DNA of 64,000 nucleotides from Avrilella dinanensis (GTDB taxonomy: Bacteria; Bacteroidota; Bacteroidia; Flavobacteriales; Flavobacteriaceae). The stretch is taken from contig NZ_NIPO01000001.1 of the NCBI RefSeq assembly GCF_002807015.1, positions 404,352-468,351 of the forward strand. The letters are read 5' to 3'. The notes beneath the pieces are model-generated. The model saw only the letters and a program-made list of their open reading frames with translations. It made no database searches and had not been told where the DNA came from. The stretch's first letter is position 1; each line of letters opens with the position of its first letter. Both the position numbers and the translations under genes were made by a program. Below, piece after piece: positions 43,683 through 51,439 of the stretch.

Positions 43683-44330
43683 ATGATGAATAACGATTTA
43701 AGCAACTACCGGAAATCCTATGAAAAAAACCAATTAACCGAATCATCTGTGGACGAAAATCCGATGATGCAGTTCCGGAAATGGTTTTATGAAGTGGAAG
43801 CAATGGGCGGTATTGAAGAAGTCAATGCCATGACCGTTTCCACCATTGGGCTGGACGGTTTCCCGAAATCGAGAATAGTTTTACTCAAACATTACGACGA
43901 AAACGGATTTGTTTTTTATACCAATTACGATTCCGAAAAAGGTAAGGCTTTACTCGCTAATCCCAAAGTTTGTATCTCTTTTTTCTGGCCGACATCCGAG
44001 CGGCAGGTAATCATAAAAGGAATTGCAGAAAAAACTTCTGCGGTTCAATCGGATAATTATTTTGATTCCCGACCCGAAGGCAGTAAGCTCGGAGCAGTCG
44101 TTTCGCCGCAAAGTCAGGTTATTCCTAATTACGAATATCTCGAACAAAAGTTAAACGAATTGGAACGAAAACACCAAAATCAACCGGTTTCCCGACCAGA
44201 GCATTGGGGTGGTTTTTTGGTGCGACCAATGGTTATTGAGTTTTGGCAAGGTCGTCCGAACCGCTTGCACGACCGCATTCGATATACTTTGGAAGATATG
44301 AACTGGAAGATAGAACGTTTAGCACCTTAA
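43683..44330 (+). CDS. pdxH: Pyridoxamine 5'-phosphate oxidase
   Basis: PdxH oxidises pyridoxine and pyridoxamine phosphate to pyridoxal phosphate with FMN. It has 215 residues. The family motifs are SRIVLLKHYDENGFVFYTNYDSEKGK (in part), FFWPTSERQVIIKG, GSKLGAVVSPQSQVI and the C-terminal EFWQGRPNRLHDRIRY. Its ATG overlaps the end of rnz; ATGs at 43683 and 43686 are both possible. Confidence 0.95.
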   Translation: MMNNDLSNYRKSYEKNQLTESSVDENPMMQFRKWFYEVEAMGGIEEVNAMTVSTIGLDGFPKSRIVLLKHYDENGFVFYTNYDSEKGKALLANPKVCISFFWPTSERQVIIKGIAEKTSAVQSDNYFDSRPEGSKLGAVVSPQSQVIPNYEYLEQKLNELERKHQNQPVSRPEHWGGFLVRPMVIEFWQGRPNRLHDRIRYTLEDMNWKIERLAP

Positions 44331-44417
44331 TTGAATCAATTTGAAATTTGAAATTCTCTCCAAAAATCATCAATCAACTAATTATCTAAATCATTTTACA
44401 AATTATAGATTTTTTCG

Positions 44418-44425
44418 TAAATTTG
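44418..44425 (+). promoter_or_regulatory. -7 promoter box for ssrA
   Basis: TAAATTTG matches TAnnTTTG and sits 12 bases before the mature 5' end at 44438; TTTT at 44394-44397 is 20 bases upstream, near the -33 position. Confidence 0.6.
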
Positions 44426-44437
44426 CACTCTACTTTT

Positions 44438-44836
44438 GGGGCCGACCGGTTTTGACAGCGGGTGGAATTAAAAAGTAAGCACGTCGAGCGCTGATACACA
44501 GCTCGTAAATATCATGTTTCGACTTTTTTAAACGGCGAAGATAATTACGCTTTAGCTGCTTAATTTCCGAAGTATAGTAGGAACAAGCCTCGTCCTGTTA
44601 GACAGGAAAGCTAAATTCTCCTAAAAAGCCCTGATTTGCGGCGTTTTGTCAAGGGGAACCGTAAAAGTAAATCTAGATGTGTTAGTGCTTCGGATACACA
44701 TCGAAATTCTAAGAAGCTAAGCAGGCAGCGGTTGTTTTTGATCAAGTTGCCCTGACGAAAATTCAAACAAAAACTAAACGTGTAGAAAGCTCTTTGATTG
44801 CTCGTTTGGACGAGGGTTCGATTCCCTCCGGCTCCA
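44438..44836 (+). ncRNA. ssrA: tmRNA (transfer-messenger RNA)
   Basis: tmRNA rescues stalled ribosomes with SmpB and adds a degradation tag. The 5' end GGGGCCGACCGGTTTTGAC pairs with the 3' end CGGCTCC through the acceptor stem, and the T-arm GGTTCGATTCCC precedes it. The tag frame at 44534-44563 reads GGC GAA GAT AAT TAC GCT TTA GCT GCT TAA, i.e. GEDNYALAA plus the charged alanine, close to other Bacteroidota tags. The CCA end is not encoded (ACA follows). Length is about 399 nt. Confidence 0.95.
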
Positions 44837-44977
44837 CAAAAACAATCAATCATTTGAAATTTTGGGTCTGAAATTCCAACTTGAAACAACCATTCCCATA
44901 ACAAAAAATACCGAAATTAAAAACTACCCTAAATCGTTTTTAAATTCTAAATTTGCCATAGAAAAATATACAGCAAA

Positions 44978-45493
44978 ATGGTTTACAAATTCAGAGTTAT
45001 ATTAGACAACGAGAAAGATGTTTTCAGAGACATTGCCATATTGAGTACCGACAGCCTTGAAGATTTGCACAACGCCATCGTGAACGCATTCGGGTTTGAC
45101 GGTTCGGAAGGTGGTTCGTTCTATACCAGTGATGACGATTGGTCGCAAAATGAAGAAATTCCTTTGTTTGATATGGGAGAAGAGCCCGGGCAACAAAAAA
45201 TTATGGCAGATTTTCAGATTAAAGATTTATTGGACGAAAATCAAACCCGGATTTTGCACATCTACGATCCGTTTAATATGTGGACTTTCTTTGTAGAACT
45301 TGCTCAGATTGAAGAAATCGGCGAAAGTGACGAGAAAGAACTTCCGGCTCTTTTGTATTCTTTCGGGGAAGTGCCGGCAGGCAACGAAGTAAATCTGGAA
45401 TTCGATAACAATTTTGATGACGACGAGGAAGATTTTGACATTTTCGATGACGATGACGAATTCAATGATTTTGAATACGATGACGAATATTAA
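44978..45493 (+). CDS. pRiA4b ORF-3-like protein with acidic tail
   Basis: This 171-residue protein starts VYKFRVILDNEKDVFRDIAI and has HIYDPFNMWTFFVELAQIEE, a pattern of the pRiA4b ORF-3-like family (IS1096 TnpR-like), whose function is unclear. The last 35 residues are almost only Asp, Glu, Phe and Asn (NFDDDEEDFDIFDDDDEF), an acidic low-complexity tail. It precedes a nucleoid-associated protein gene by 17 bases in the same direction. Confidence 0.8.
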   Translation: MVYKFRVILDNEKDVFRDIAILSTDSLEDLHNAIVNAFGFDGSEGGSFYTSDDDWSQNEEIPLFDMGEEPGQQKIMADFQIKDLLDENQTRILHIYDPFNMWTFFVELAQIEEIGESDEKELPALLYSFGEVPAGNEVNLEFDNNFDDDEEDFDIFDDDDEFNDFEYDDEY

Positions 45494-45510
45494 TTTTACT
45501 TTTTCATACA

Positions 45511-46575
45511 ATGATTAATTTATACAACACCCAGATAGAAACACTTTCCATTCATCGTGTAGGAAACAAAAGCAAAAATGAGGAATTATTTTTGTCTGAA
45601 AATCCATACAAACTGACCGATGAAATCACACCTTTACTGAAGGAATATTTTTTTAAACCGTTCAGAGATAAAGAAGAAAACTACTATCAGTTTGCCCACG
45701 ATGTAGATTTGGATTACAACGAAATGTACAATTACGTTAGTGAGATTTTCAATAATCCGGATTCGGCACATGAAGTTTCGAGAAAAATTACCAAGCACCT
45801 GTACGAACAATCCAACCACCCGCATATTAAAAACGGCGAGGTGTATGTGACCTATCTGTCGAACTTGTATATTGACAACCAGAAAACCGATGCTGTTGCG
45901 ATTTTCAAAAGTGAGCTGAAAACTGATTTTCTGCAATTTGAAGAAAAAGAAAACAACCTGGAAATGCTTTTGCAACAAGGTGTAAACCTCAGCAAACTGG
46001 ACAAAGGCTGTATTATTTTCAATCATCAGAAAGAAGAGGGTTACAAAATTTTATCAGTGGACCAAAACAGATATGATGCACGGTACTGGTTGGAAAACTT
46101 TTTGAATGTAGATATTTTCCAGGACGAGAATTTCATGACGAAAAAATATCTCAAATTTGTACAAGATTTCGCCAAAGATGTGGTCTTACCTGCCGAAGAC
46201 AAAAAAGAAGAAGTGATGTTCATGAATCGTTCTGTGAATTATTTTGCTAAAAACGATGAGTTTGAAGAAACAAATTTCATGAATGAAGTAATTGAAAATC
46301 CGGATTTACAGGCTGAATTTAAAAGTTACAAAACCGATCGTGGAAACAAATATTCCATCGAAGACGTGTCTAATTTTCCGATTGCCAATCATGCTGTGAG
46401 TGACGTTCGAAAAAAGATAAAAAATGTGATTCAGTTAGACACAAACGTACAGATTAAACTTGATTTTATCAATCCGGAAACTGCCGAAAAATTTATCGAA
46501 AAAGGCTGGGACGAGGAAAAACAGATGTATTACTATTTGGTCTATTTCAACAAAGAGCAAAAAAGTAAAGAATAA
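45511..46575 (+). CDS. Nucleoid-associated protein (NdpA family)
   Basis: This 354-residue protein has the family start MINLYNTQIETLSIHRVGNKSKNEEL (in part) and DNQKTDAVAIFKSELKTDFLQ, with a C-terminal region NVQIKLDFINPETAEKFIEKG. NdpA/YejK-type proteins bind the nucleoid; a precise role is not known. It sits with the acidic pRiA4b-like gene, and a terminator follows. Confidence 0.85.
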   Translation: MINLYNTQIETLSIHRVGNKSKNEELFLSENPYKLTDEITPLLKEYFFKPFRDKEENYYQFAHDVDLDYNEMYNYVSEIFNNPDSAHEVSRKITKHLYEQSNHPHIKNGEVYVTYLSNLYIDNQKTDAVAIFKSELKTDFLQFEEKENNLEMLLQQGVNLSKLDKGCIIFNHQKEEGYKILSVDQNRYDARYWLENFLNVDIFQDENFMTKKYLKFVQDFAKDVVLPAEDKKEEVMFMNRSVNYFAKNDEFEETNFMNEVIENPDLQAEFKSYKTDRGNKYSIEDVSNFPIANHAVSDVRKKIKNVIQLDTNVQIKLDFINPETAEKFIEKGWDEEKQMYYYLVYFNKEQKSKE

Positions 46576-46599
46576 ACGATTTAGCCATAAAATATAGAT

Positions 46600-46629
46600 T
46601 AACACAGATTTTAAATCTGTGTTTTTTTA
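46600..46629 (+). terminator. Terminator after the nucleoid-associated protein gene
   Basis: Stem AACACAGATT / AATCTGTGTT followed by T residues; the CACAGAT word also occurs in the palindrome at 19809. Confidence 0.8.
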
Positions 46630-46640
46630 TTGAAATCTTT

Positions 46641-46991
46641 TCAGGAATTTTTATGAATCCCGTAAACACAATGGCGGCAACCATTTTTACAACAACGTCC
46701 TTTTAAATAATGATACAATTCGGTAAAAACAAAATAGCCATTTTCCATATAAAAATGCAGTCCTTCAACCATTTCTGTAGGTCGTTTCGGAAACTTGTTT
46801 TCTAATGAAAATCTGGTCAGTTCGTCAAACTTTTTTAAACAGTCGTTGCACAAACAATCGTGCTGCGTTTTTTCATAGAGAAACTGAACGGTTTCGTCCA
46901 GTAATTCCACTTTCTGGCAATCGCAGTTTGAAATATCATCAACCTTACATACAATCGGCTTGTGGCAATGGGTGCATTTTTCGGTTTTCAT
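46641..46991 (-). CDS. Fusion of CWC cysteine-rich domain and DUF5522
   Basis: This 116-residue protein has 14 cysteines. The N-terminal part (KCTHCHKPIVCKVDDISNCDC, DCLCNDCLKKF) fits the cysteine-rich CWC family, and the C-terminal part (EGLHFYMENGYFVFTELYHYLKGRCCKNGCRHCVYG, in part) fits DUF5522. Both domains probably bind zinc or iron. The function is unknown; they often occur as separate short genes. Confidence 0.75.
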   Translation of the reverse strand: MKTEKCTHCHKPIVCKVDDISNCDCQKVELLDETVQFLYEKTQHDCLCNDCLKKFDELTRFSLENKFPKRPTEMVEGLHFYMENGYFVFTELYHYLKGRCCKNGCRHCVYGIHKNS

Positions 46992-47029
46992 AATTTTATT
47001 TTTTAGTTGCTTTAACTACTCACTTTAAT

Positions 47030-47170
47030 CGTCACTTCGAGTAAAATTTCTGTAACGCAGTGGAGGAAAATTTGTATCGAGAAGCCATTTATTTAGTTCT
47101 CGATACGATTTTTCTTCGTCCGTCACGATAGAAACCATCGGGAACTACGAAAAATCACTCGAACTGACGG
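47030..47170. repeat. Dispersed palindromic repeat, copy 2
   Basis: Left arm 47030-47083 (CGTCACTTCGAG to TATCGAGAA), spacer about 13 bases, and right arm 47097-47170 (TTCTCGATACG to CACTCGAACTGACGG). It fills most of the 270-base gap between the CWC gene and mvaD. The right arm carries an extra internal hairpin (GTCACGATAGAAACCATCG). Confidence 0.8.
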
Positions 47171-47261
47171 AGAACTCAGTCAGTTTTTAATTTCACCCAA
47201 CAAATTTGGTTCAATATTCCCTACCTACAAGATTTAAAAAAGACCTTACAGGAAGCTGTTT

Positions 47262-48341
47262 TTATAACTTTTCCACCCCAAACCCCATTTCATCATGAAT
47301 AAACTGATTGTTTTGGCAATGTTTCGCTAATTCATTTTCAATAAAATTTTGAATTTCTTCTTTATATTTATTCGGATAAAGTACATGCACATTTGCCCCG
47401 GCATCTAAGGTAAAACATACCGGAATATTTGTTGTTTCTCTAAACTTCCAGATTTGATTAATGATTTCCAACGTATTGGGTTTCATTAAAATAAAATACG
47501 GCATCGAGGTCATCATCATGGCATGTAAGGTTAAAGCTTCACTTTCCACCAAAGCAATAAACTGCTGTAAATCACCCGATTTTAAAATCGTTTTCAACTT
47601 AGCAATATTGTCGTGAGCCTGTGCAAAACGCTGTTCTGCAAATGGGTGGTTGTGCATCAGTTCATGACCAACGGTGCTCGACACTTGTTTTTCGCCTTTA
47701 TCGACCAACAAAATACTGTCTTGATAATTTTGAAAAACATCGTGTACTTCATAAGGAAATTCCACACCAAATAAGTCAGAACTGTTTTCGATACTTGCTG
47801 TTTCGCCCCAAACCACTATGTTTCCTTTGATGCTCCGGCACGCACTTCCCGAGCCTAAACGTGCCAGCAACGAGGTTTTCTGTTCGTAATATTCTTCAGA
47901 CTGATTCGGATTTACCAACCGCTCCAAAGCGATGATATTTGCCGACAACGCTGCCATTCCTGAAGCTGACGACGCAATTCCCGAGCTGTGCGGAAAAGTA
48001 TTTTGCGTATCAATCGTAAAATGATAATCCAAAACATACGGACACAAATCCTGAATACGTTCAAAGTATTTCTGAATTTTTGGTCGGAACGATTCTTTTG
48101 GTTTCCCTTCAAACAATAAATCAAACGAAATACCTTTTTCAGATTTAGGTTCAAAATGCAAAGTGGTAATGGTTTTGCAATGGTTCAGCGTAAAGCTCAA
48201 CGACGGATTTGCCGGAATTTGGTTGTTTTTCTTTCCCCAATATTTAACCAAGGCAATGTTACTCGGTGCAGAAAAGGTGAATGATCCTTTTTTGTTTAAT
48301 GTCTTGTAATTATTTATTTTATAGCTATTTAACATGTTCAT
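47262..48341 (-). CDS. mvaD: Diphosphomevalonate decarboxylase
   Basis: This GHMP-kinase-fold enzyme makes isopentenyl diphosphate from mevalonate diphosphate. It has 359 residues with APSNIALVKYWGKKNNQIPANPSLSFTL (in part) and the phosphate-binding loop FPHSSGIASSASGMAALSANI. Flavobacteriia use the mevalonate pathway, so this fits. Two palindromic repeat copies flank the gene. The nearest ATGs (48341, 48335) are both possible. Confidence 0.92.
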   Translation of the reverse strand: MNMLNSYKINNYKTLNKKGSFTFSAPSNIALVKYWGKKNNQIPANPSLSFTLNHCKTITTLHFEPKSEKGISFDLLFEGKPKESFRPKIQKYFERIQDLCPYVLDYHFTIDTQNTFPHSSGIASSASGMAALSANIIALERLVNPNQSEEYYEQKTSLLARLGSGSACRSIKGNIVVWGETASIENSSDLFGVEFPYEVHDVFQNYQDSILLVDKGEKQVSSTVGHELMHNHPFAEQRFAQAHDNIAKLKTILKSGDLQQFIALVESEALTLHAMMMTSMPYFILMKPNTLEIINQIWKFRETTNIPVCFTLDAGANVHVLYPNKYKEEIQNFIENELAKHCQNNQFIHDEMGFGVEKL

Positions 48342-48381
48342 AATATATAACTTTATGCTTGATAATCTTTTACCCTCTTAA

Positions 48382-48561
48382 CGTCACTTCGAGTAACGGA
48401 ACAAAGTGGAGTGTATCGAGAAGCCTCAATTAAGGCGAAAAAATCCTGTTCAATAGTTCTCGATATAACATTTTTCCACTGCGTTACAAAATGTCACTCG
48501 AACTGACGGCACGCAAACTTCGTCACTTCGAGTAACGGAACGAAGTGGAGTATATCGAGAA
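48382..48561. repeat. Palindromic repeat cluster left of the GIY-YIG gene
   Basis: It contains arm A1 (48382-48422), spacer 48423-48456 (34 bases), arm B1 (48457-48509) and a second A arm, A2 (48521-48561), 17 bases from the GIY-YIG stop. The 111 bases 48452-48562 are repeated at 48902-49012, exactly 450 bases away, with one mismatch. Confidence 0.85.
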
Positions 48562-48578
48562 GTTCTTTTCATATCTCC

Positions 48579-48872
48579 TTATTTTTTAAAATTCTTTTTT
48601 GCTAAATTCGGTAAGTCTTGATACCTTCCTTCAATTAAAGCTTCTTTTTTAGCTTTTGACCACTTTTTTATCTTCTTCTCATACATTATTGCTTGTTCAA
48701 TGTCTGTAAACATACAAAAATAAACCAATTGTACAGGGCGGCGGTTGTAAGTATAGGAACCAAAATATTTACCTTCTTGATGTTCATCAAAACGCTTATA
48801 TACATTTTCTGTAACACCTGTATAATAAGTGTCGTCCGCACATAAAAGCATATAAACAAATGATGTTTTCAT
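48579..48872 (-). CDS. Single-domain GIY-YIG nuclease
   Basis: This 97-residue protein is a bare GIY-YIG domain (UPF0213/YhbQ-like): VYMLLCADDTYYTGVTENVYKRFDEH carries the GIY and YIG tyrosines (as VYM and YTG) and the catalytic arginine, and AIMYEKKIKKWSKAKK has the catalytic glutamate. No DNA-binding domain is seen. It lies between repeat arm A2 (on the left) and B2 (on the right), exactly where other repeat units have only a 33-34 base spacer. It may therefore be the gene of a small mobile element or a repeat-maintenance nuclease. Confidence 0.88.
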   Translation of the reverse strand: MKTSFVYMLLCADDTYYTGVTENVYKRFDEHQEGKYFGSYTYNRRPVQLVYFCMFTDIEQAIMYEKKIKKWSKAKKEALIEGRYQDLPNLAKKNFKK

Positions 48873-48901
48873 ATTATTTTAATTACTTTATTAAAAACAA
48901 T

Positions 48902-49098
48902 AATAGTTCTCGATATAACATTTTTCCACTGCGTTACAAAATGTCACTCGAACTGACGGCACGCAAACTTCGTCACTTCGAGTAACGGAACGAAGTGGAG
49001 TGTATCGAGAAGCCTCAATAAAGGCGAAAACTCCAGCTCAATAGTTCTCGATACAACATTTTTTTCACTACGTTACAAAATGTCACTCGAACTGACGG
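48902..49098. repeat. Palindromic repeat cluster right of the GIY-YIG gene
   Basis: It contains arm B2 (48907-48959), arm A3 (48971-49011), spacer (49012-49044, 33 bases) and arm B3 (49045-49098). Bases 48902-49012 are a direct copy of 48452-48562. It ends 8 bases before the HI0933-type gene stop. Confidence 0.85.
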
Positions 49099-49106
49099 TG
49101 CGGCTT

Positions 49107-50327
49107 TTATCTTTTCTCAGCAATGGCTTGTGCCGCCAAATAGCCCGTTGTCCAAGCATTCTGAAAATTAAAGCCTCCTGTAATGGCATCTATGTTTAAA
49201 ATTTCGCCCGTAAAATACAAATTATTATGCAATTTGCTCTCCATTGTTTTAAAATTCACTTCTTTTAAATCGATGCCTCCGGCAGTTACAAATTCGTCTT
49301 TAAAAGTACTTTTTCCGTTCACTTCATATTCAGTTTGAATCAGTTGATTGGTCAAATTAACCAATTGTTTTTTAGCGATTTCCGTCCAAATTTTTTCCGG
49401 ATTTATTTCTGCGGATTCAATCAGGTATTTCCAGACTCTTTGGGTAAAATCAAATGGCGACTTTGTGCCGATAGCTTTTTTCGGGTGCTGATTTTTAAAT
49501 GTTTGCAAAACTGTCAAAACCTCATCAAAATGATTTCCGTTCAGCCAATTAACCTGCAAAGTAAACCGATAATCGCATGTTGCCAATTCGCGGGCACCCC
49601 AAGCCGACAACCGCAAAATCGCGGGTCCGCTGAGTCCCCAATGTGTGATTAGCAAAGCTCCCTCAGCAGTCAGTTTGCTGTTTTTAATTTTTAAAACGAC
49701 CGGCGAAACAGAATTTCCCATCAGCTGATGTAGTTTTTTGTCCGGAATATTAAACGTAAACAATGACGGCACAGGCGGAACAATCGTATGCCCGACGGCT
49801 TTCATCATTTTCCATATTTGCGGACTACTGCCCGACGCAACGACCAGGTTATTGGTTTTTAATTCTTTTTCTGATGTTTGAACAATCCATTGATTATCAA
49901 ATTTTTCTATTAATTTAACTCCACAAGAAGTTTTAATTTCTACTCCCAGATTTTCGGCTTCACGCAAAAAACAATTGATAATCGTTTGTGAATTATCCGA
50001 CACCGGAAAAACCCGTCCGTCGCCCTCAATTTTCAGCTCCACGCCTTTTTTTTCCAGCCACTCCATCATATCTCCTGTAGAAAAGGCATGAAAAGGTCCG
50101 CGAAGTTCCCGTTCGCCCCGCGGGTAATATTTGACCAAAACTCCGGGTACAAAACACGCGTGGGTAACATTGCACCGTCCGCCACCGGAGATCTTTACTT
50201 TAGACAAAACTTCCTTATTTTTTTCGAGAATAAGTATTTTTAACGCAGCATTTTGCTCTGCCATGTTTATCGCCGTAAAAAATCCGGACGCTCCTCCCCC
50301 AACAATAATCACATCATAATCAATCAT
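49107..50327 (-). CDS. HI0933/BaiN-like FAD-dependent oxidoreductase
   Basis: This 406-residue flavoprotein begins YDVIIVGGGASGFFTAINMAEQN with the dinucleotide motif and has KVKISGGGRCNVTHACF, FTGEILNIDAITGGFNFQNAWTTGYLA (in part) and AQAIAEKR. The HI0933 family is related to BaiN, but the reaction is not known for most members. It is one of the most common flavoproteins in Bacteroidota. The next gene is divergent. Confidence 0.88.
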   Translation of the reverse strand: MIDYDVIIVGGGASGFFTAINMAEQNAALKILILEKNKEVLSKVKISGGGRCNVTHACFVPGVLVKYYPRGERELRGPFHAFSTGDMMEWLEKKGVELKIEGDGRVFPVSDNSQTIINCFLREAENLGVEIKTSCGVKLIEKFDNQWIVQTSEKELKTNNLVVASGSSPQIWKMMKAVGHTIVPPVPSLFTFNIPDKKLHQLMGNSVSPVVLKIKNSKLTAEGALLITHWGLSGPAILRLSAWGARELATCDYRFTLQVNWLNGNHFDEVLTVLQTFKNQHPKKAIGTKSPFDFTQRVWKYLIESAEINPEKIWTEIAKKQLVNLTNQLIQTEYEVNGKSTFKDEFVTAGGIDLKEVNFKTMESKLHNNLYFTGEILNIDAITGGFNFQNAWTTGYLAAQAIAEKR

Positions 50328-50442
50328 ATTCTTTTGATAAGCTGATTTATTTTATCAATTGTTATAAATTTCGTAAATTGCAACAAAAATACAGAATATT
50401 CAACCCTTTGATGGTATGAATGACAGATAAATAACCTGACTT

Positions 50443-50964
50443 ATGAGAAAAATTTTAATATTTACCTCGTTGTTATTTGTTTTGGCAAGTTGCAAAAGCA
50501 AAAAAGTGGCTGTACAATCTGACGGCAAGACGGAAACCGTGGACAAAACGGAAGAAAAATCGGATAGAGAAATCTTCTATACCGAACAGGTTCGCAATGA
50601 TTTCAGGACGGTTTCGGACAAAACCAGAGATGAATTCCTAAACGGTTACCGGGCTACGGACAAAAAATATTCTATTTTATTTTTCACGCAAGGTTTTAAC
50701 AGCGAAGAAATTACTGTTAAAAACGAAGACGGCGTGTTATTCAAAGGACTGGTGGTTACTGATAAAAACACCGGTTTGGCTAAAAACATGCGTATTCTGA
50801 ACACCAAAGAAACCGAAATTTACGATAAAGGTTCTCGGAAAACAATTTACATCAGCCCGGAAATGGCGGGCAAACACAAGTTTATTTATGTAATGAAAGG
50901 CAATCCAGACAAAGACAAACCCTATAAAATCACATATAGCGATAATCTGAGACCGGCGAGGTAG
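50443..50964 (+). CDS. Small lipoprotein of unknown function
   Basis: This 173-residue lipoprotein has signal MRKILIFTSLLFVLASC (lipobox LASC). After a Lys/Asp-rich linker a mixed alpha-beta region follows (IFYTEQVRNDFRTVSDKTRDEFLNGY, then KYSILFFTQGFNSEEITV). No family is recognised. It is monocistronic and has no clear terminator. Confidence 0.65.
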   Translation: MRKILIFTSLLFVLASCKSKKVAVQSDGKTETVDKTEEKSDREIFYTEQVRNDFRTVSDKTRDEFLNGYRATDKKYSILFFTQGFNSEEITVKNEDGVLFKGLVVTDKNTGLAKNMRILNTKETEIYDKGSRKTIYISPEMAGKHKFIYVMKGNPDKDKPYKITYSDNLRPAR

Positions 50965-51033
50965 TTTTTTGTTTAAGGTTTACTGCGGTTCGTAGAAAAC
51001 CACAACTTTTGTCTTTTAGCTATTGGCTCTGTA

Positions 51034-51360
51034 CTAATTCGAAACCACTTTCAGTCCGACGATGGAAGCAATCAGCGTAAAAATAAAAAACAACCGCCAG
51101 AAATCTACTGATTCTTTGAAAAAGAAAATCCCAACCAGCACTGTTCCTACAGCTCCAATACCGCTCCAGACGGCATAGGCTGTACCCAACGGCAGGGTTT
51201 GGCTGGCTTTTATCAGCAACCCCATACTCACAGATACGCTAACGATAAAACCAAGATACCACAACCACATTTCTATGCCCGAAGCTTCTTTGGCTTTACC
51301 GATACAAAAAGTAAAAAGTACTTCAAACAATCCGCCAAGAATCAATAAAATCCAGTTCAT
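51034..51360 (-). CDS. Small multidrug resistance (SMR) family transporter, Gdx/SugE-like
   Basis: This 108-residue protein has four transmembrane helices, the essential glutamate in GGLFEVLFTFCIGKAKEASG and the SMR segment LPLGTAYAVWSGIGAVGTVLVGI. The residues around the glutamate and the GTAYAVW motif suit the Gdx (guanidinium exporter) group as well as quaternary-ammonium exporters. No guanidine riboswitch was seen upstream. Confidence 0.85.
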   Translation of the reverse strand: MNWILLILGGLFEVLFTFCIGKAKEASGIEMWLWYLGFIVSVSVSMGLLIKASQTLPLGTAYAVWSGIGAVGTVLVGIFFFKESVDFWRLFFIFTLIASIVGLKVVSN

Positions 51361-51439
51361 CTTTATTTTTTTATAATTAAGAGCTATTGGCTTTTAGCCT
51401 TTAGTATTACCTCAATTACTCTCATTAGCTAATCGACAA

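Noticed and set aside
44611-44904. 97-codon minus-strand frame across the tmRNA
   Set aside because: It is antisense to a clear ssrA gene.
48382-49098. CRISPR array
   Set aside because: The repeats are palindromic pairs with unequal spacing, two spacers are similar to each other, and no cas genes are in the window.
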